A stretch of DNA of 64,000 nt from an uncultured Eubacteriales bacterium (GTDB lineage Bacteria > Bacillota > Clostridia > Lachnospirales > Lachnospiraceae). Below are positions 54,891 to 63,225 of the stretch, in pieces. The translations under genes were made by a program, and so were the position numbers. The first letter of the stretch is position 1. Each line of letters starts with the position of its first letter. Where the stretch lies: the NCBI GenBank assembly GCA_900314775.1, contig OMWM01000004.1, positions 1-64,000 on the forward strand, read 5' to 3'. A model generated the notes under the pieces. The model was not told the origin of the DNA and made no database searches. It was given only the letters and a program-made list of their open reading frames with translations.

Positions 54891-55632
54891 TGTGATAAGT
54901 CCGCCCAGCGAAATTCGTGCCTGCCGCATCTGCGTTTCGTCGCTTCGCGCCTTCGCACTCATATCTGTTGTCAAAACTTGTATAAGTCCACCGGCGTGCT
55001 CCATCGCTCTGCGCCTTCGCACTCATATCTGTTGTCGTGGCTTATATAAGTCCACCGACAGGGCTCCGCAGCTTCGCTGCTTTCGCCCTGCCGCCAACAG
55101 CTATTCGCACTGCGGTGCTGCGCACCTGCGTGCATCTGCTTCGCATCTGCGTTTCGTCGCTTCGCGCCTTCGCACTCATATCTGTTATTTGGGCTTATAT
55201 AAGTCCACCGGCAGGGCTCCGCAGCTTCGCTGCTTTCGCCCGCCGGCAACAGCTATTCGCACTGCGGTGCTACGCACCTTCGCACTCATATCTGTTGTCG
55301 TGGCTTATATAAGTCCACCGGCAGGGCTCCGCAGCTTCGCTGCTTTCGCCCGCCGGCAACAGCTATTCGCACTGCGGTGCTACGCACCTGCCGCATCTGC
55401 TTCGCATCTGCGTTTCGTCGCTCTGCGACTTCGCACTCATTTCTGTTGTCAAAACTTGTATAAGTCCACCGGCAGGGCTCCGCAGCTTCGCTGCTTTCGC
55501 CCTGCCGCCAACAGCTATTCGCACTGCGGTGCTGCGCACCTGCGTGCTCATATCTGTTGTCGTCCCCTGATCGCGGCCATGCGGTTCTGCAAGCAGACCG
55601 CATGGCTGCGATCAGGGACTGGACTTATCACA
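54891..55632. repeat. 742-base repeat array bounded by 12-base perfect inverted repeats, inside the thrS leader
   Basis: The outer ends are TGTGATAAGTCC (54891-54902) and its exact reverse complement GGACTTATCACA (55621-55632). Between them the box AAGTCCACCG occurs five times (54984, 55048, 55201, 55311, 55462; steps 64, 153, 110, 151). Four copies of a GC-rich module follow it, each with GCAGC/GCTGC inside GGGC/GCCC and a GCACTGCGGTGC hairpin. Linkers (CTTCGCACTCATATCTGTT) also recur. The right end holds a ~22-base hairpin. I saw no similar sequence elsewhere in the window. Confidence 0.88.
55565..55617. repeat. Long perfect-type hairpin beside the T-box terminator
   Basis: The arms beginning CCCTGATCGC and ending GCGATCAGGG pair over about 21 bases with one wobble/mismatch and a loop of about 9 bases. 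It has no T-run, so it is not a standard terminator. It lies at the T-box side of the repeat array. Confidence 0.85.
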
Positions 55633-55633
55633 T

Positions 55634-55867
55634 AAAAAAAGAATCCCTTACATTAATAAATAACGTAAGGGACGCTGAATTATCTGCGCGGTTCCACCCT
55701 AATTGCTGCCTTCGGCAGCCTCTCTTTGATGATGATAACGTGATCAGCGGGCTTGATTGGAGCCTCTCGGAGATGGTCTTCGTCCGGTTTCCTGTCAGTG
55801 CGCTTTCACCATACGCGCACCTCTCTGCGGCATTCCTCCGGATTACTCTTCTCTTCAACGATTTAAC
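55634..55867 (-). promoter_or_regulatory. T-box riboswitch controlling thrS
   Basis: The minus strand contains the diagnostic T-box sequence AGGGTGGAACCGCG (55687-55700), followed by a terminator (stem GTCCCTTAC / GTAAGGGA at 55644-55672 and T7). Upstream lies the long stem I with an AGAGAGG-type segment. Two ACC triplets (GAAACCGG and GAAGACCAT) lie where the specifier loop should be; ACC is a threonine codon, consistent with control by uncharged tRNA-Thr. The T-box reads towards thrS, but the repeat array stands between. Confidence 0.93.
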
Positions 55868-55873
55868 AACTCG

Positions 55874-55901
55874 ATTGTAGCATAGTTTCGCTAAAAGTAA
55901 A
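55874..55901 (-). promoter_or_regulatory. Promoter of the thrS T-box leader
   Basis: TACAAT (55874-55879) with an extended-10 TG and TTTACT (55896-55901) at a 16-base spacing. Confidence 0.5.
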
Positions 55902-55910
55902 CCACAAATT

Positions 55911-56228
55911 TTAATTTTTTATCGGATCCGCGGCCGGCTCTTCATAATCGAAGATCGCTTTTTTCTCCAGATAGCGCGCATAGTCGCGTTTCCATATCCT
56001 GTGCGGCTCGCTGTCATCGTAGGCCGGCAGCGCCGCCGGGTCCATCTCGATGCGAATCAGCAGGTCGTACCGGTTGTCCCGGTCTACGGTGCAGGGAAAC
56101 AGGCGGACGCTCTCGATGCCGTCGATTTCCGTGAGCGGTGCAAACACCTTCTGAATCTCCGGCAGGAGCTTTTCTTTTGCCGCCTGATCTACTGTTTCAT
56201 TATATTTTACAAGAATACAATGTCTCAT
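55911..56228 (-). CDS. Dabb-family (stress-responsive alpha/beta-barrel) protein
   Basis: A 105-residue ferredoxin-like dimeric barrel protein: MRHCILVKYNETVDQAAKEK at the start and the later DRDNRYDLLIRIEMD and DDSEPHRIWKRDYARYL match Dabb proteins. Function in bacteria is mostly unknown. GGAAAGGA lies just before ATG 56228. It closes the ABC operon, 23 bases after the permease. Confidence 0.8.
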   Translation of the reverse strand: MRHCILVKYNETVDQAAKEKLLPEIQKVFAPLTEIDGIESVRLFPCTVDRDNRYDLLIRIEMDPAALPAYDDSEPHRIWKRDYARYLEKKAIFDYEEPAADPIKN

Positions 56229-56251
56229 ACTGTTCCTTTCCGGTGCCTTCC

Positions 56252-57001
56252 TCACTGCCTTGTATAATGCCATCTGCACAGCACATTTTCCAGCACCTCA
56301 ATAAATGCATACATCAGTGCGCTCATCAGCGCCAGTATCACGATGCCGGCATACATTTCCGGATAATTTCTGGCATCCATACTGTTCATGATAAAGTAGC
56401 CCAGACCCGATGTCGAGGCAAATACCTCCGTGATCATCAGCAGGGCAACCGAGGTGCCCAGCGATGACTTGAGCGCCGTCAGAATACCCGGCAGGCAGCC
56501 CGGCAGGATCAGGTGGCGAAGCACCTGCAGATGCCCTGCTTTCATCGAACGCATGACATCCGACAGCTCCGGGTCGAGCGACGCCGCGCTGTCCCGTATG
56601 ATAATCGTGATCTGGAAAAATACGGCCAGAAATATCAGAAATATTTTGGCCGTGTCGCCGATGCCGAGCATGACAACGACAATCGGCATGAAAACAACCT
56701 TCGGGATCGGATAAATCAGCCGGAAAAAGGCGCCCAGCACCCCGTCCACGGCCGGATACCGTCCCATGACAATGCCCAGCGGCAGCGCACAGCCGAGGCC
56801 GAGCAGCGTGCCGAGCGCAATCCGTTTGAAACTCGTGCCGATATGCATCCAGATCTCATGGCCGGCCAGCAGTTCATTCATGGTCGCAAAGGTTTTGAAA
56901 GGCGTCGGCAGAAAGTACCGGTTCAGCAGCACCGCCGCAATCTCCCACACCAGAAAGACGCCGACCAGACTGATGATCACATTAACTGTTTTCCGCTTCA
57001 T
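56252..57001 (-). CDS. ABC transporter permease (SsuC/TauC/ThiX type)
   Basis: A 249-residue inner-membrane protein with about six helices and the family's ATPase-contact loop (SMKAGHLQVLRHLILPGCLPGILTALK). The N-terminal helix and FLPTPFKTFATM are typical of nitrate/sulfonate/taurine or pyrimidine-precursor importers. It overlaps the ATPase gene by 20 bases. Confidence 0.9.
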   Translation of the reverse strand: MKRKTVNVIISLVGVFLVWEIAAVLLNRYFLPTPFKTFATMNELLAGHEIWMHIGTSFKRIALGTLLGLGCALPLGIVMGRYPAVDGVLGAFFRLIYPIPKVVFMPIVVVMLGIGDTAKIFLIFLAVFFQITIIIRDSAASLDPELSDVMRSMKAGHLQVLRHLILPGCLPGILTALKSSLGTSVALLMITEVFASTSGLGYFIMNSMDARNYPEMYAGIVILALMSALMYAFIEVLENVLCRWHYTRQ

Positions 57002-57755
57002 TGTGCTCTCCCAGTCCCATCAGATGCCGGATTTCCCGGATTCTTCTGTAATACAGATCGGTGCCCGCGGCCGCGTAGCAGCTGCCGCGGTTTTCGATCA
57101 TCGCCTTGATATTTCCCTGATCCGGGTCAAAAACCGCAATGCGGTTTCCCATGACGAGCGCCTCATCAATGCTGTGCGTCACGATCACGCTCGTCATCCC
57201 CGTATCCCGGAAAAATTTTTTCATAAAAGCCTGCAGTTTTTCGCGGTTCCGGATATCAAGAGCCGAAAAAGGCTCATCCATCAGAATCAGCTTTGCGCGG
57301 CCGACGACCGCACGGCCGAGTGCCACGCGCTGCATCTGCCCGCCGGACAGCTCGCCCGGGTATTTGTCCGCATGGCGCGTCAGGCCCAGATAATCGAGCA
57401 GTTCGTCGATCTCCTGCGGATTTTCCTTCTCCCCGCGCAGCTGCAGCGGCAGCAGAATGTTGTCCCGCACCCTTTTCCATGGAAAAAGGCCGTAATTCTG
57501 AAAGATCATCGTAATGCTGTCGGTCGGCCCCGTGAGCGGCTGGCCGTCATACAGCACTGTCCCCTGATCCGGTCTGAGCAGTCCGCACATGATCTTCAGC
57601 AGCGTCGATTTGCCGCTTCCCGACTCGCCCAGAATCGCCATGCACTCCTTTTCCTTCACATCCAGGTCCATACAGCGCAGCACCGGCACATCCGGCGCAT
57701 CCGGATAGGAAAAGGAAATATTCTGCACCTTGATCAGTGAATTTATCTCCGGCAT
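56982..57755 (-). CDS. ABC transporter ATP-binding protein (SsuB/TauB type)
   Basis: A 257-residue ATPase: Walker A GESGSGKST, Q-loop MIFQNYGLFPWK, signature LSGGQMQRVALGRA, Walker B LILMDEPFSALD and H-loop THSIDEAL. The FPW after the Q-loop glutamine is common in sulfonate/nitrate importers. The C-terminal ~40 residues are a short tail. It follows the binding-protein gene by eight bases. Confidence 0.93.
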   Translation of the reverse strand: MPEINSLIKVQNISFSYPDAPDVPVLRCMDLDVKEKECMAILGESGSGKSTLLKIMCGLLRPDQGTVLYDGQPLTGPTDSITMIFQNYGLFPWKRVRDNILLPLQLRGEKENPQEIDELLDYLGLTRHADKYPGELSGGQMQRVALGRAVVGRAKLILMDEPFSALDIRNREKLQAFMKKFFRDTGMTSVIVTHSIDEALVMGNRIAVFDPDQGNIKAMIENRGSCYAAAGTDLYYRRIREIRHLMGLGEHNEAENS

Positions 57756-57763
57756 GGCGTGCC

Positions 57764-58777
57764 TTACTGCGGCTGCCGCACGAGCTCGTCATAGGTAAAC
57801 GGCTCATCCAGCAGCTGTTTGCTGACCATCCAGTTCTCGATGCTGTCTGCCTCCTCCTCGGTCGGGACGCAGTCTGCCGTGTACGTCGGCACCTGATAGT
57901 CATCCTGCAGGTCATCCGCGACATTGGCCTTCTCATAAAACAGATCGGCATAGCTGTCCGGGTCGGCGTCGATCGCCTCGATCGCCTGGTTGTACGCATT
58001 CAGGAATTTCTCCACCGTCTCCGGATCATTTTCGATGAGGTCATTGCTGAGCGTCACGACGCTCTGCGAATAGTTTTTATCGAGCTGCGTATCATCGATC
58101 ACCGTATTGCAGCCGCGCTCGACCGCCTCGATCGCCAGCGGATCAGGCAGAATCGCCGCCTGAATATCATTTCCCTCGATGACGGAATCAAGCCGCAGCG
58201 TCAGCTTCGGGATATTGACAAGTTCCACTTTGTCCAGGTCCACGCCGAGATCCTTCAGGTAGCTCGTCACCAGATATTCCATCATCGTATTCTCGGAAAT
58301 GCCGATGCGCGCGCCTTCGAGGTCTTCCGGCTTCGTGATGCCGCTGTCCGGCGAGGAAACAACCAGAAATCTTCCTTCCTCTTTGGTTCCGCCGAAAGCC
58401 ATCGCCACCGTCTTCTGCCCCTTGTCTCCCTCGGACTTGTCAAGCAGACTCTGGACGACCATATCGGTCATCATGCCGTCCAGTTCGCCGGCTTCACAGG
58501 CAGTAGACTGGTCCGATGCGCTCTGAAAATCAACGATCTCCACATCGAGCCCCTGGTCTGCAAACATGCCCTCCTGCGCCGCAACATACAGCGGAAAACT
58601 ATCCGCGATCTTCAGGACGCCGATCTTCAGCGTTCTGCTTTCTCCGGCAGCTGCCTCCGTCTGCGTCTCACCGGCCGGCGCCGCCGCGCTGCTGCTCTCC
58701 CCGCCGCACGCACACATGGACAGTACCATAGCAGCCGCCAGTCCGGCAGCTGCCGCTTTTCCTGCACATTTCTTCAC
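57764..58777 (-). CDS. ABC substrate-binding lipoprotein (SsuA/THI5-like family)
   Basis: A 337-residue secreted lipoprotein. Signal peptide with lipobox LSMC-A-C (cysteine about 22 or 24), then a serine/alanine/glutamate-rich linker and the NMT1/THI5-like fold (TLKIGVLKIADSFPLYVAAQEGMFADQGLDVEI trimmed here, MMTDMVVQSLL, LEGARIGISENTMMEYL). The ligand could be a sulfonate, a nitrate-like anion or a thiamine pyrimidine precursor; nothing nearby decides it. Start GTG 58777, GGGAGG nine bases upstream; an ATG before it runs straight into TGA. Confidence 0.88.
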   Translation of the reverse strand: MKKCAGKAAAAGLAAAMVLSMCACGGESSSAAAPAGETQTEAAAGESRTLKIGVLKIADSFPLYVAAQEGMFADQGLDVEIVDFQSASDQSTACEAGELDGMMTDMVVQSLLDKSEGDKGQKTVAMAFGGTKEEGRFLVVSSPDSGITKPEDLEGARIGISENTMMEYLVTSYLKDLGVDLDKVELVNIPKLTLRLDSVIEGNDIQAAILPDPLAIEAVERGCNTVIDDTQLDKNYSQSVVTLSNDLIENDPETVEKFLNAYNQAIEAIDADPDSYADLFYEKANVADDLQDDYQVPTYTADCVPTEEEADSIENWMVSKQLLDEPFTYDELVRQPQ

Positions 58778-58842
58778 TTTTTCATACCTCCCAAATGATT
58801 TTCTGCATTAAAATAAATCCTGCACCATTCCCGATGCAGGTC

Positions 58843-59352
58843 TCAGACAAACATGAAAATACCGGCTGCTGCACCGGCCGCAAAGCCGGCGATCACATCC
58901 GAAGGATAGTGGACGCCGCCGATCACCCGGATAACCGCGCCGGCCGCCCCGCAGAGCAGGAAGAAAACGCCCGCCCCCGGATAAAAATACAGATACACCA
59001 TGGCGATCACGGCGGTCGAGAAGACATGGCGGCTCGGCATGGATTTCCCGTGCGTGTTCTTGTGAATCAGCGGCCTGATCTCCCACCTCTCATAGGGCCT
59101 CGGCCGGTTGATCAGCCGCCTCACCAGTGAAAGAATGACAAAGGAGATGCCGGGCACCAGAACCGCCCGCCAGAATGCCTCGCTGCCCGCCGTATACAGT
59201 CGGATCAGCAAAACAGGATACGCAGCATACATCATCGCCGTCAGAATACGGTTCAGCGCACGCATGGCGCGGACCCGTCCGGGATGTCCCGCAAACGGTG
59301 CTGTTATCCTCTCATAGAATTTTTTATAGTCCTGGTCTGAATTTCGATACAT
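58843..59352 (-). CDS. PAP2-family phosphatase
   Basis: A 169-residue membrane phosphatase with all three active-site motifs: RRLINRPRPYE, SMPSRHVFS and RVIGGVHYPSDV. Four or five membrane helices. It probably dephosphorylates undecaprenyl pyrophosphate or phosphatidyl-type lipid phosphates. No ribosome site precedes the ATG at 59352, and a TATAAT lies only eight bases upstream, so the mRNA may be nearly leaderless. Confidence 0.9.
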   Translation of the reverse strand: MYRNSDQDYKKFYERITAPFAGHPGRVRAMRALNRILTAMMYAAYPVLLIRLYTAGSEAFWRAVLVPGISFVILSLVRRLINRPRPYERWEIRPLIHKNTHGKSMPSRHVFSTAVIAMVYLYFYPGAGVFFLLCGAAGAVIRVIGGVHYPSDVIAGFAAGAAAGIFMFV

Positions 59353-59360
59353 ATAAAATT

Positions 59361-59366
59361 ATTATA
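59361..59366 (-). promoter_or_regulatory. -10 element of the PAP2 gene
   Basis: Perfect TATAAT with an extended-10 TGC (minus strand), eight bases upstream of the ATG at 59352; no good -35. Confidence 0.5.
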
Positions 59367-59414
59367 GCATAATTTATCCCGGTATGTTTCTTTTCTGCAC
59401 CCGCGGTTTAGTGC

Positions 59415-59420
59415 TATAGT
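59415..59420 (+). promoter_or_regulatory. -10 element of the B12 radical SAM gene
   Basis: TATAGT with an extended-10 TGC, 34 bases upstream of the ATG; the -35 region is weak. Confidence 0.4.
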
Positions 59421-59453
59421 TAAAACATCTGATTTTGCAAAGGAAAAAATACC

Positions 59454-61076
59454 ATGAAAATACTTCTCATCGCCGTGAACGCCAAGTACATACACTCCTG
59501 TCCGGCCGTCTACAGTCTCAAGGCCTACGCGGACAGATACAAAAATACCGACGTGCAGATTGAAATCGCGGAATATACCATCAATGACCGCTACGGGGAT
59601 ATCCTTGCGGATATCATGAAGAGAAAGCCGGATGTCGCGGCTTTCTCCACGTACATCTGGAACATTGACCGCGTTCTGCAGCTGATGCGCGATATCCGCA
59701 CGATCGCCGGCGGCGGCATACAGATCTGGGCCGGCGGACCGGAAAGCACCAACGCGCCGGAGAAATTTCTCGCCGGCTGCGGCGGTCCTCTTGCTGATGT
59801 GTGCATGCAGGGCGAGGGGGAAGAGACTTTTACACATCTGGCGGACCGCGCCCATCTCCTGCAGACAGGAGAAAAAGTGCAGCCGGACCTGTCCGATATC
59901 CCGGGGCTTGCCCTGCCGGGTGCAGACGGCCGCATCATGTACACGCCGCCGGCGCCGCCCGTCTCTATGGATAAAATCCCTTTTCTCTTCAGCGACCTAT
60001 CCCTGTTCGACAACCGCATCCTCTACTATGAATCCAGCCGCGGCTGTCCTTACCGCTGCAGCTACTGCCTCTCGAGCATCGACCGCAGCGTACGTTTCCG
60101 CAGCCTCGAAACCGTGAAAAAAGAACTGCAGTTTTTCCTGGATCACAAGGTGCGGCAGGTCAAGTTCGTCGACCGCACCTTCAACTGCAGCCACGAACAC
60201 GCGGATGCCATCTGGCACTATATCGCAGAGCACGATAACGGCGTCACAAACTTTCATTTTGAGATCGAGGCAGGCCTGATCACGCAGGAGGAAATTGCCT
60301 TTCTGAACACGCTCCGGCCCGGTCTCGTGCAGATGGAAATCGGCATCCAGTCCGTGAATCCGCCGACACTGCGCGCCGTAAACCGCGCGGCAGATACCGA
60401 CCGCATCGAACAGGCCGTTGCCGGCCTGCACCGCGCCGGCAATATCAACATCCATCTGGATCTGATCGCCGGCCTGCCATATGAGGATATGAACCTTTTT
60501 TGCAGATCGTTCAACCGTGTATACGCGATGCGCCCGGAGCAGCTCCAGCTCGGTTTTCTGAAGGTGCTGCGCGGTACGGAGATGGCCCGGCGCAGCGGGG
60601 AATTCGGCATCGCCTCCTCCGCCAACTCACCGTATCAGGTGCTGAAGACACGCTGGATGTCTTTTGATGATCTGACGCGGCTTGGCCGGATCAGCGATAT
60701 GCTGGAGGATTATTATAATTCCCTGTTTTTCCGGCGCAGCCTGCCGTATATCGAAACGCTTTTTGATTCACCTTTTGCACTGTACGACGAGCTGGCCGAT
60801 TATTACGCAAGGAACGGTTACGATATCCGGAAACCGGCGGCGCGCCGCCGATACGACATCATGAAAAGCTTTATCCGTGAGCACTGCAAAGACGAAAAAT
60901 TTTATGCCGCGCTCTGCAGCCGGATCGACTTTGACAAGGCACTGCATTTCGGCGCCAGCCGCCGCATGGAAGCGGTGCACACCTTTGATTTCGGCAGCGG
61001 TCTCCTCACCTTCCGTATCGATTACAGCCGCCGAAATCCGGTAAACGGAGAAGCCGCATTTACAGAAAAGATCTGA
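59454..61076 (+). CDS. B12-binding-domain radical SAM protein (DUF4080 type)
   Basis: 540 residues. The N-terminal B12-binding-like domain (MKILLIAVNAKYIHSCPAV, KPDVAAFSTYIWNID, GGPEST) is followed by a radical SAM core (cluster ligands in SSRGCPYRCSYC near 200, later EIGIQSVNPPTLRAVNR and DLIAGLPYEDM) and a DUF4080-like C-terminus. The cobalamin-binding histidine of methionine-synthase type (DxHxxG) is not evident, as in many family members. Reaction unknown. AAAGGA lies nine bases before the ATG. Confidence 0.92.
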   Translation: MKILLIAVNAKYIHSCPAVYSLKAYADRYKNTDVQIEIAEYTINDRYGDILADIMKRKPDVAAFSTYIWNIDRVLQLMRDIRTIAGGGIQIWAGGPESTNAPEKFLAGCGGPLADVCMQGEGEETFTHLADRAHLLQTGEKVQPDLSDIPGLALPGADGRIMYTPPAPPVSMDKIPFLFSDLSLFDNRILYYESSRGCPYRCSYCLSSIDRSVRFRSLETVKKELQFFLDHKVRQVKFVDRTFNCSHEHADAIWHYIAEHDNGVTNFHFEIEAGLITQEEIAFLNTLRPGLVQMEIGIQSVNPPTLRAVNRAADTDRIEQAVAGLHRAGNINIHLDLIAGLPYEDMNLFCRSFNRVYAMRPEQLQLGFLKVLRGTEMARRSGEFGIASSANSPYQVLKTRWMSFDDLTRLGRISDMLEDYYNSLFFRRSLPYIETLFDSPFALYDELADYYARNGYDIRKPAARRRYDIMKSFIREHCKDEKFYAALCSRIDFDKALHFGASRRMEAVHTFDFGSGLLTFRIDYSRRNPVNGEAAFTEKI

Positions 61077-61087
61077 AAATCCGCTTC

Positions 61088-61140
61088 AAAAAAGGCCGCC
61101 GGCCTGACGCCATATACGCATCAGACCGACGGTCTTCATT
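61088..61140. terminator. Bidirectional terminator between convergent genes
   Basis: A 17-base imperfect stem (61094-61110 with 61118-61134) has A6 on the left, giving T6 on the minus strand, and ATTTTTATTTT on the right for the plus strand. Confidence 0.75.
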
Positions 61141-61152
61141 TTTATTTTCTGT

Positions 61153-61641
61153 TTATTTCTGCAGTTTTTTCTCCATCTCGCGTCCATCCGCGATGGTCCG
61201 CCGAACATCCTCATTTTCAATCACGGCGCCTGCCATTCCCCAGAACGCTGCGATGTCGTCGACAACCCGCTGCACCTCAATAAACGGATTGTTGGTATAC
61301 GCGGCGCGCCGCATCGCATAGACAGCGAGCTGAATATAGGAAAATACCTCACTCGTTATGATCTCCCGCAGCTCGTAGGCGCAGTCATACGCCTTTTTCA
61401 GGCTGCTGATGATCGAATTCTGATTTTTCTCATCAAAACAGTATCGATGAATGAAATCCGCTCTGGACCGGAAGGTATCCACCACGTTCAGATACGCACA
61501 GAACTGCTCATAGTCTTCCTCGTTGGTTTCAATCATCTTATCGTAGCACACTGCAAATTTTCTGCACATCAGGAACACCCGCTCGGTATACATGCCAAGC
61601 TGATAAAGGCGATCCTTCTGGTCTAATGACAGAGCACCCAT
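61153..61641 (-). CDS. Short alpha-E domain protein
   Basis: A 162-residue helical protein related to the alpha-E (DUF403) family: LDQKDRLYQLGMYTERVFLM at the start, ELREIITSEVFSYI in the middle, DDIAAFWGMAGAVIEN near the end. Typical alpha-E proteins are about 300 residues, so this one is roughly half. Start at ATG 61641, which overlaps the ATP-grasp gene by 19 bases. Such proteins are almost always coupled with a circularly permuted ATP-grasp enzyme and probably form a peptide-ligase system. Confidence 0.75.
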   Translation of the reverse strand: MGALSLDQKDRLYQLGMYTERVFLMCRKFAVCYDKMIETNEEDYEQFCAYLNVVDTFRSRADFIHRYCFDEKNQNSIISSLKKAYDCAYELREIITSEVFSYIQLAVYAMRRAAYTNNPFIEVQRVVDDIAAFWGMAGAVIENEDVRRTIADGREMEKKLQK

Positions 61642-62951
61642 GTGTCCTTGAAACCTCCTCCCTGAGACGCGTTGACAATATAGGAACCCGGGTTCATCGC
61701 ATAGCGGGTCAGGCCGCTCTTCCACACCATCGGCTCATCCTGCATCAGCACGAACATACGCACATCCGCCTTGCGCGGCGTCCGTTCCCGGTTCGACATG
61801 ATATCCAGTTCCTGATAATCGATCACTTCCTGCGCGATAAAACGCTGCGGCTCGCGCAGCATGATGTCACGGAACAGTTCTTTCTCCTGCCGTGCCATCC
61901 CGCTTATGAAATGCATACCGTAGCCCTCGCTGCCGTCGACATCCTTGAGGACAAGATTGTCAAAATGATCGAGGATATAGGCACGGTCCTCCTCATTGAC
62001 CGGCAGATAAGACGGCGCATTCTTAAGCAGCGGCTCCTCATCCAGATAGTAGCGGATGATCTGCGGCATGTAATAGTAAATTCCCTTGTTGTCCGCGATC
62101 GCACTGCCCGGTGCATTGACAATCGCGAGATTGCCGCTGCGGTAGGCATCGAAGATATGCGGTACACCGACCTGCGGACTCTGTCCGCCGTTGGCCGGGT
62201 CAAGATAGCAGTCGCGAATCCTCGTGTACAGCGCCCCGACCTTGATCTGTCTGCCCGTATATTCATTAAAATACAATGTGTTATCCTTCACGGTCAGCTC
62301 GCGCGCCGTCACCAGCTGCGCGCCGGTCATCTCCGCCAGATACGAATGTTCAAAATAGACACCGCTCTGCCGGCCCGGCGTCAGGATCACCGTCATACCG
62401 CCGGTATTGACATAATCCAGTGTCTGCCGGAGAAGCTGTCCGTAATTGCGGTTATCTTCGATGTGATTGTCCGTAAACGTCTTCGGTGAAGAACGGCGGC
62501 AAATTTTACGGGCGATCATCGGATAAGAGGCACCGGACGGGATATGAATATTGTCATTCATGACAAACCATTCGCCCTGCCTGTTCTGTACGAGGTTGAT
62601 GCCGGAAATATGCGCATGGATATTCTTCGGCGGCACGATGCCGACGCACTGTTTCATAAAGGCGCGGTTGCCGAAAATAAAGTTCTCCGGAATCACACCG
62701 TCCTTAATAATCAGCTGCTTGCCGTAAATATCGCCGAGGAATTCATTGATCGCCGTCACACGCTGCTTCAGTCCCTTTTCCAGCTTCTGGAATTCATCCG
62801 CTTCAATCACACGCGGAATCGGGTCAAAGGGAAACAGCTGCTCGTGCAGATGATCCTTCTTATATATGCCGAACTTCACGCCGTAACGGGCCAGCAGATC
62901 CCTGACGGTACTCTGCTTGTCGAGAAGATCGGAATCGTAAATCGCGGTCAT
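61623..62951 (-). CDS. Circularly permuted ATP-grasp type 2 protein
   Basis: A 442-residue enzyme of the permuted ATP-grasp group, predicted to ligate an amino acid or peptide through an acyl-phosphate. Characteristic segments: VTAINEFLGDIYGKQLIIKDG, ILTPGRQSGVYFEHSYLA, NAPGSAIADNKGIYYYMPQI, LVLKDVDGSEGYGMHF and the C-terminal MNPGSYIVNASQGGGFKDTW. Usual partners are an alpha-E protein, present here, and a transglutaminase-like protein, not seen here. AAGGA lies nine bases before the ATG. Confidence 0.9.
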   Translation of the reverse strand: MTAIYDSDLLDKQSTVRDLLARYGVKFGIYKKDHLHEQLFPFDPIPRVIEADEFQKLEKGLKQRVTAINEFLGDIYGKQLIIKDGVIPENFIFGNRAFMKQCVGIVPPKNIHAHISGINLVQNRQGEWFVMNDNIHIPSGASYPMIARKICRRSSPKTFTDNHIEDNRNYGQLLRQTLDYVNTGGMTVILTPGRQSGVYFEHSYLAEMTGAQLVTARELTVKDNTLYFNEYTGRQIKVGALYTRIRDCYLDPANGGQSPQVGVPHIFDAYRSGNLAIVNAPGSAIADNKGIYYYMPQIIRYYLDEEPLLKNAPSYLPVNEEDRAYILDHFDNLVLKDVDGSEGYGMHFISGMARQEKELFRDIMLREPQRFIAQEVIDYQELDIMSNRERTPRKADVRMFVLMQDEPMVWKSGLTRYAMNPGSYIVNASQGGGFKDTWVLCH

Positions 62952-63010
62952 GTCTTCACTTCCTTAAACTGCTGCAGGGCATAGCCCTGTATACTGTAAC
63001 TTTATAAGGT

Positions 63011-63039
63011 ATTCTAACATTCATATGAATAGAAGACAA
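63011..63039 (-). promoter_or_regulatory. Promoter of the ATP-grasp/alpha-E pair
   Basis: TTGTCT (63034-63039), a 17-base spacer and TAGAAT (63011-63016) with an extended-10 TG. A small CAGGGC/GCCCTG hairpin (62978-62992) lies in the leader. Confidence 0.6.
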
Positions 63040-63173
63040 GTATATCATTCATTTATACCCGGTATATCAGAACCAAATAGCCTGATTTGAAGTATACAGC
63101 CTTGCAAAATGCGATTTTGCCGTATATTCCTGCATAATTATGCTTTGCATCGCTGTTTATGCAGCATTTATTC

Positions 63174-63208
63174 CAAAAAAGAAGGCCCCGGACTGCCGGA
63201 GCCTTCTT
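63174..63208 (-). terminator. Terminator of the sodium-symporter gene
   Basis: A 13-base stem (63179-63191 with 63196-63208, one mismatch) followed by T6 on the minus strand. Confidence 0.88.
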
Positions 63209-63225
63209 GCGGAAATACTGTTTTC

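Larger units (their letters stand above)
54849..55633. other. Long non-coding segment of the thrS leader
   Basis: Between the T-box terminator and the thrS start there are about 785 bases without a gene, almost all taken by the repeat array described separately. Several frames on both strands are open by chance because the repeats carry few stops; none has a ribosome site or a recognisable product. Confidence 0.7.

Noticed and set aside
54849..55022. N-terminal extension of ThrRS (a TGS domain)
   Set aside because: The extra 58 codons run into the repeat array, resemble no TGS domain, and the strong ribosome site is at 54848.
54891..55632. CRISPR array
   Set aside because: Repeats are long, irregularly spaced (64-153 bases), share their spacers with each other, and no cas gene is nearby.
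54850..55635. Protein genes in the thrS leader (open frames on both strands)
   Set aside because: They follow the repeat modules, lack ribosome sites, and change frame with copy length; low stop density explains them.
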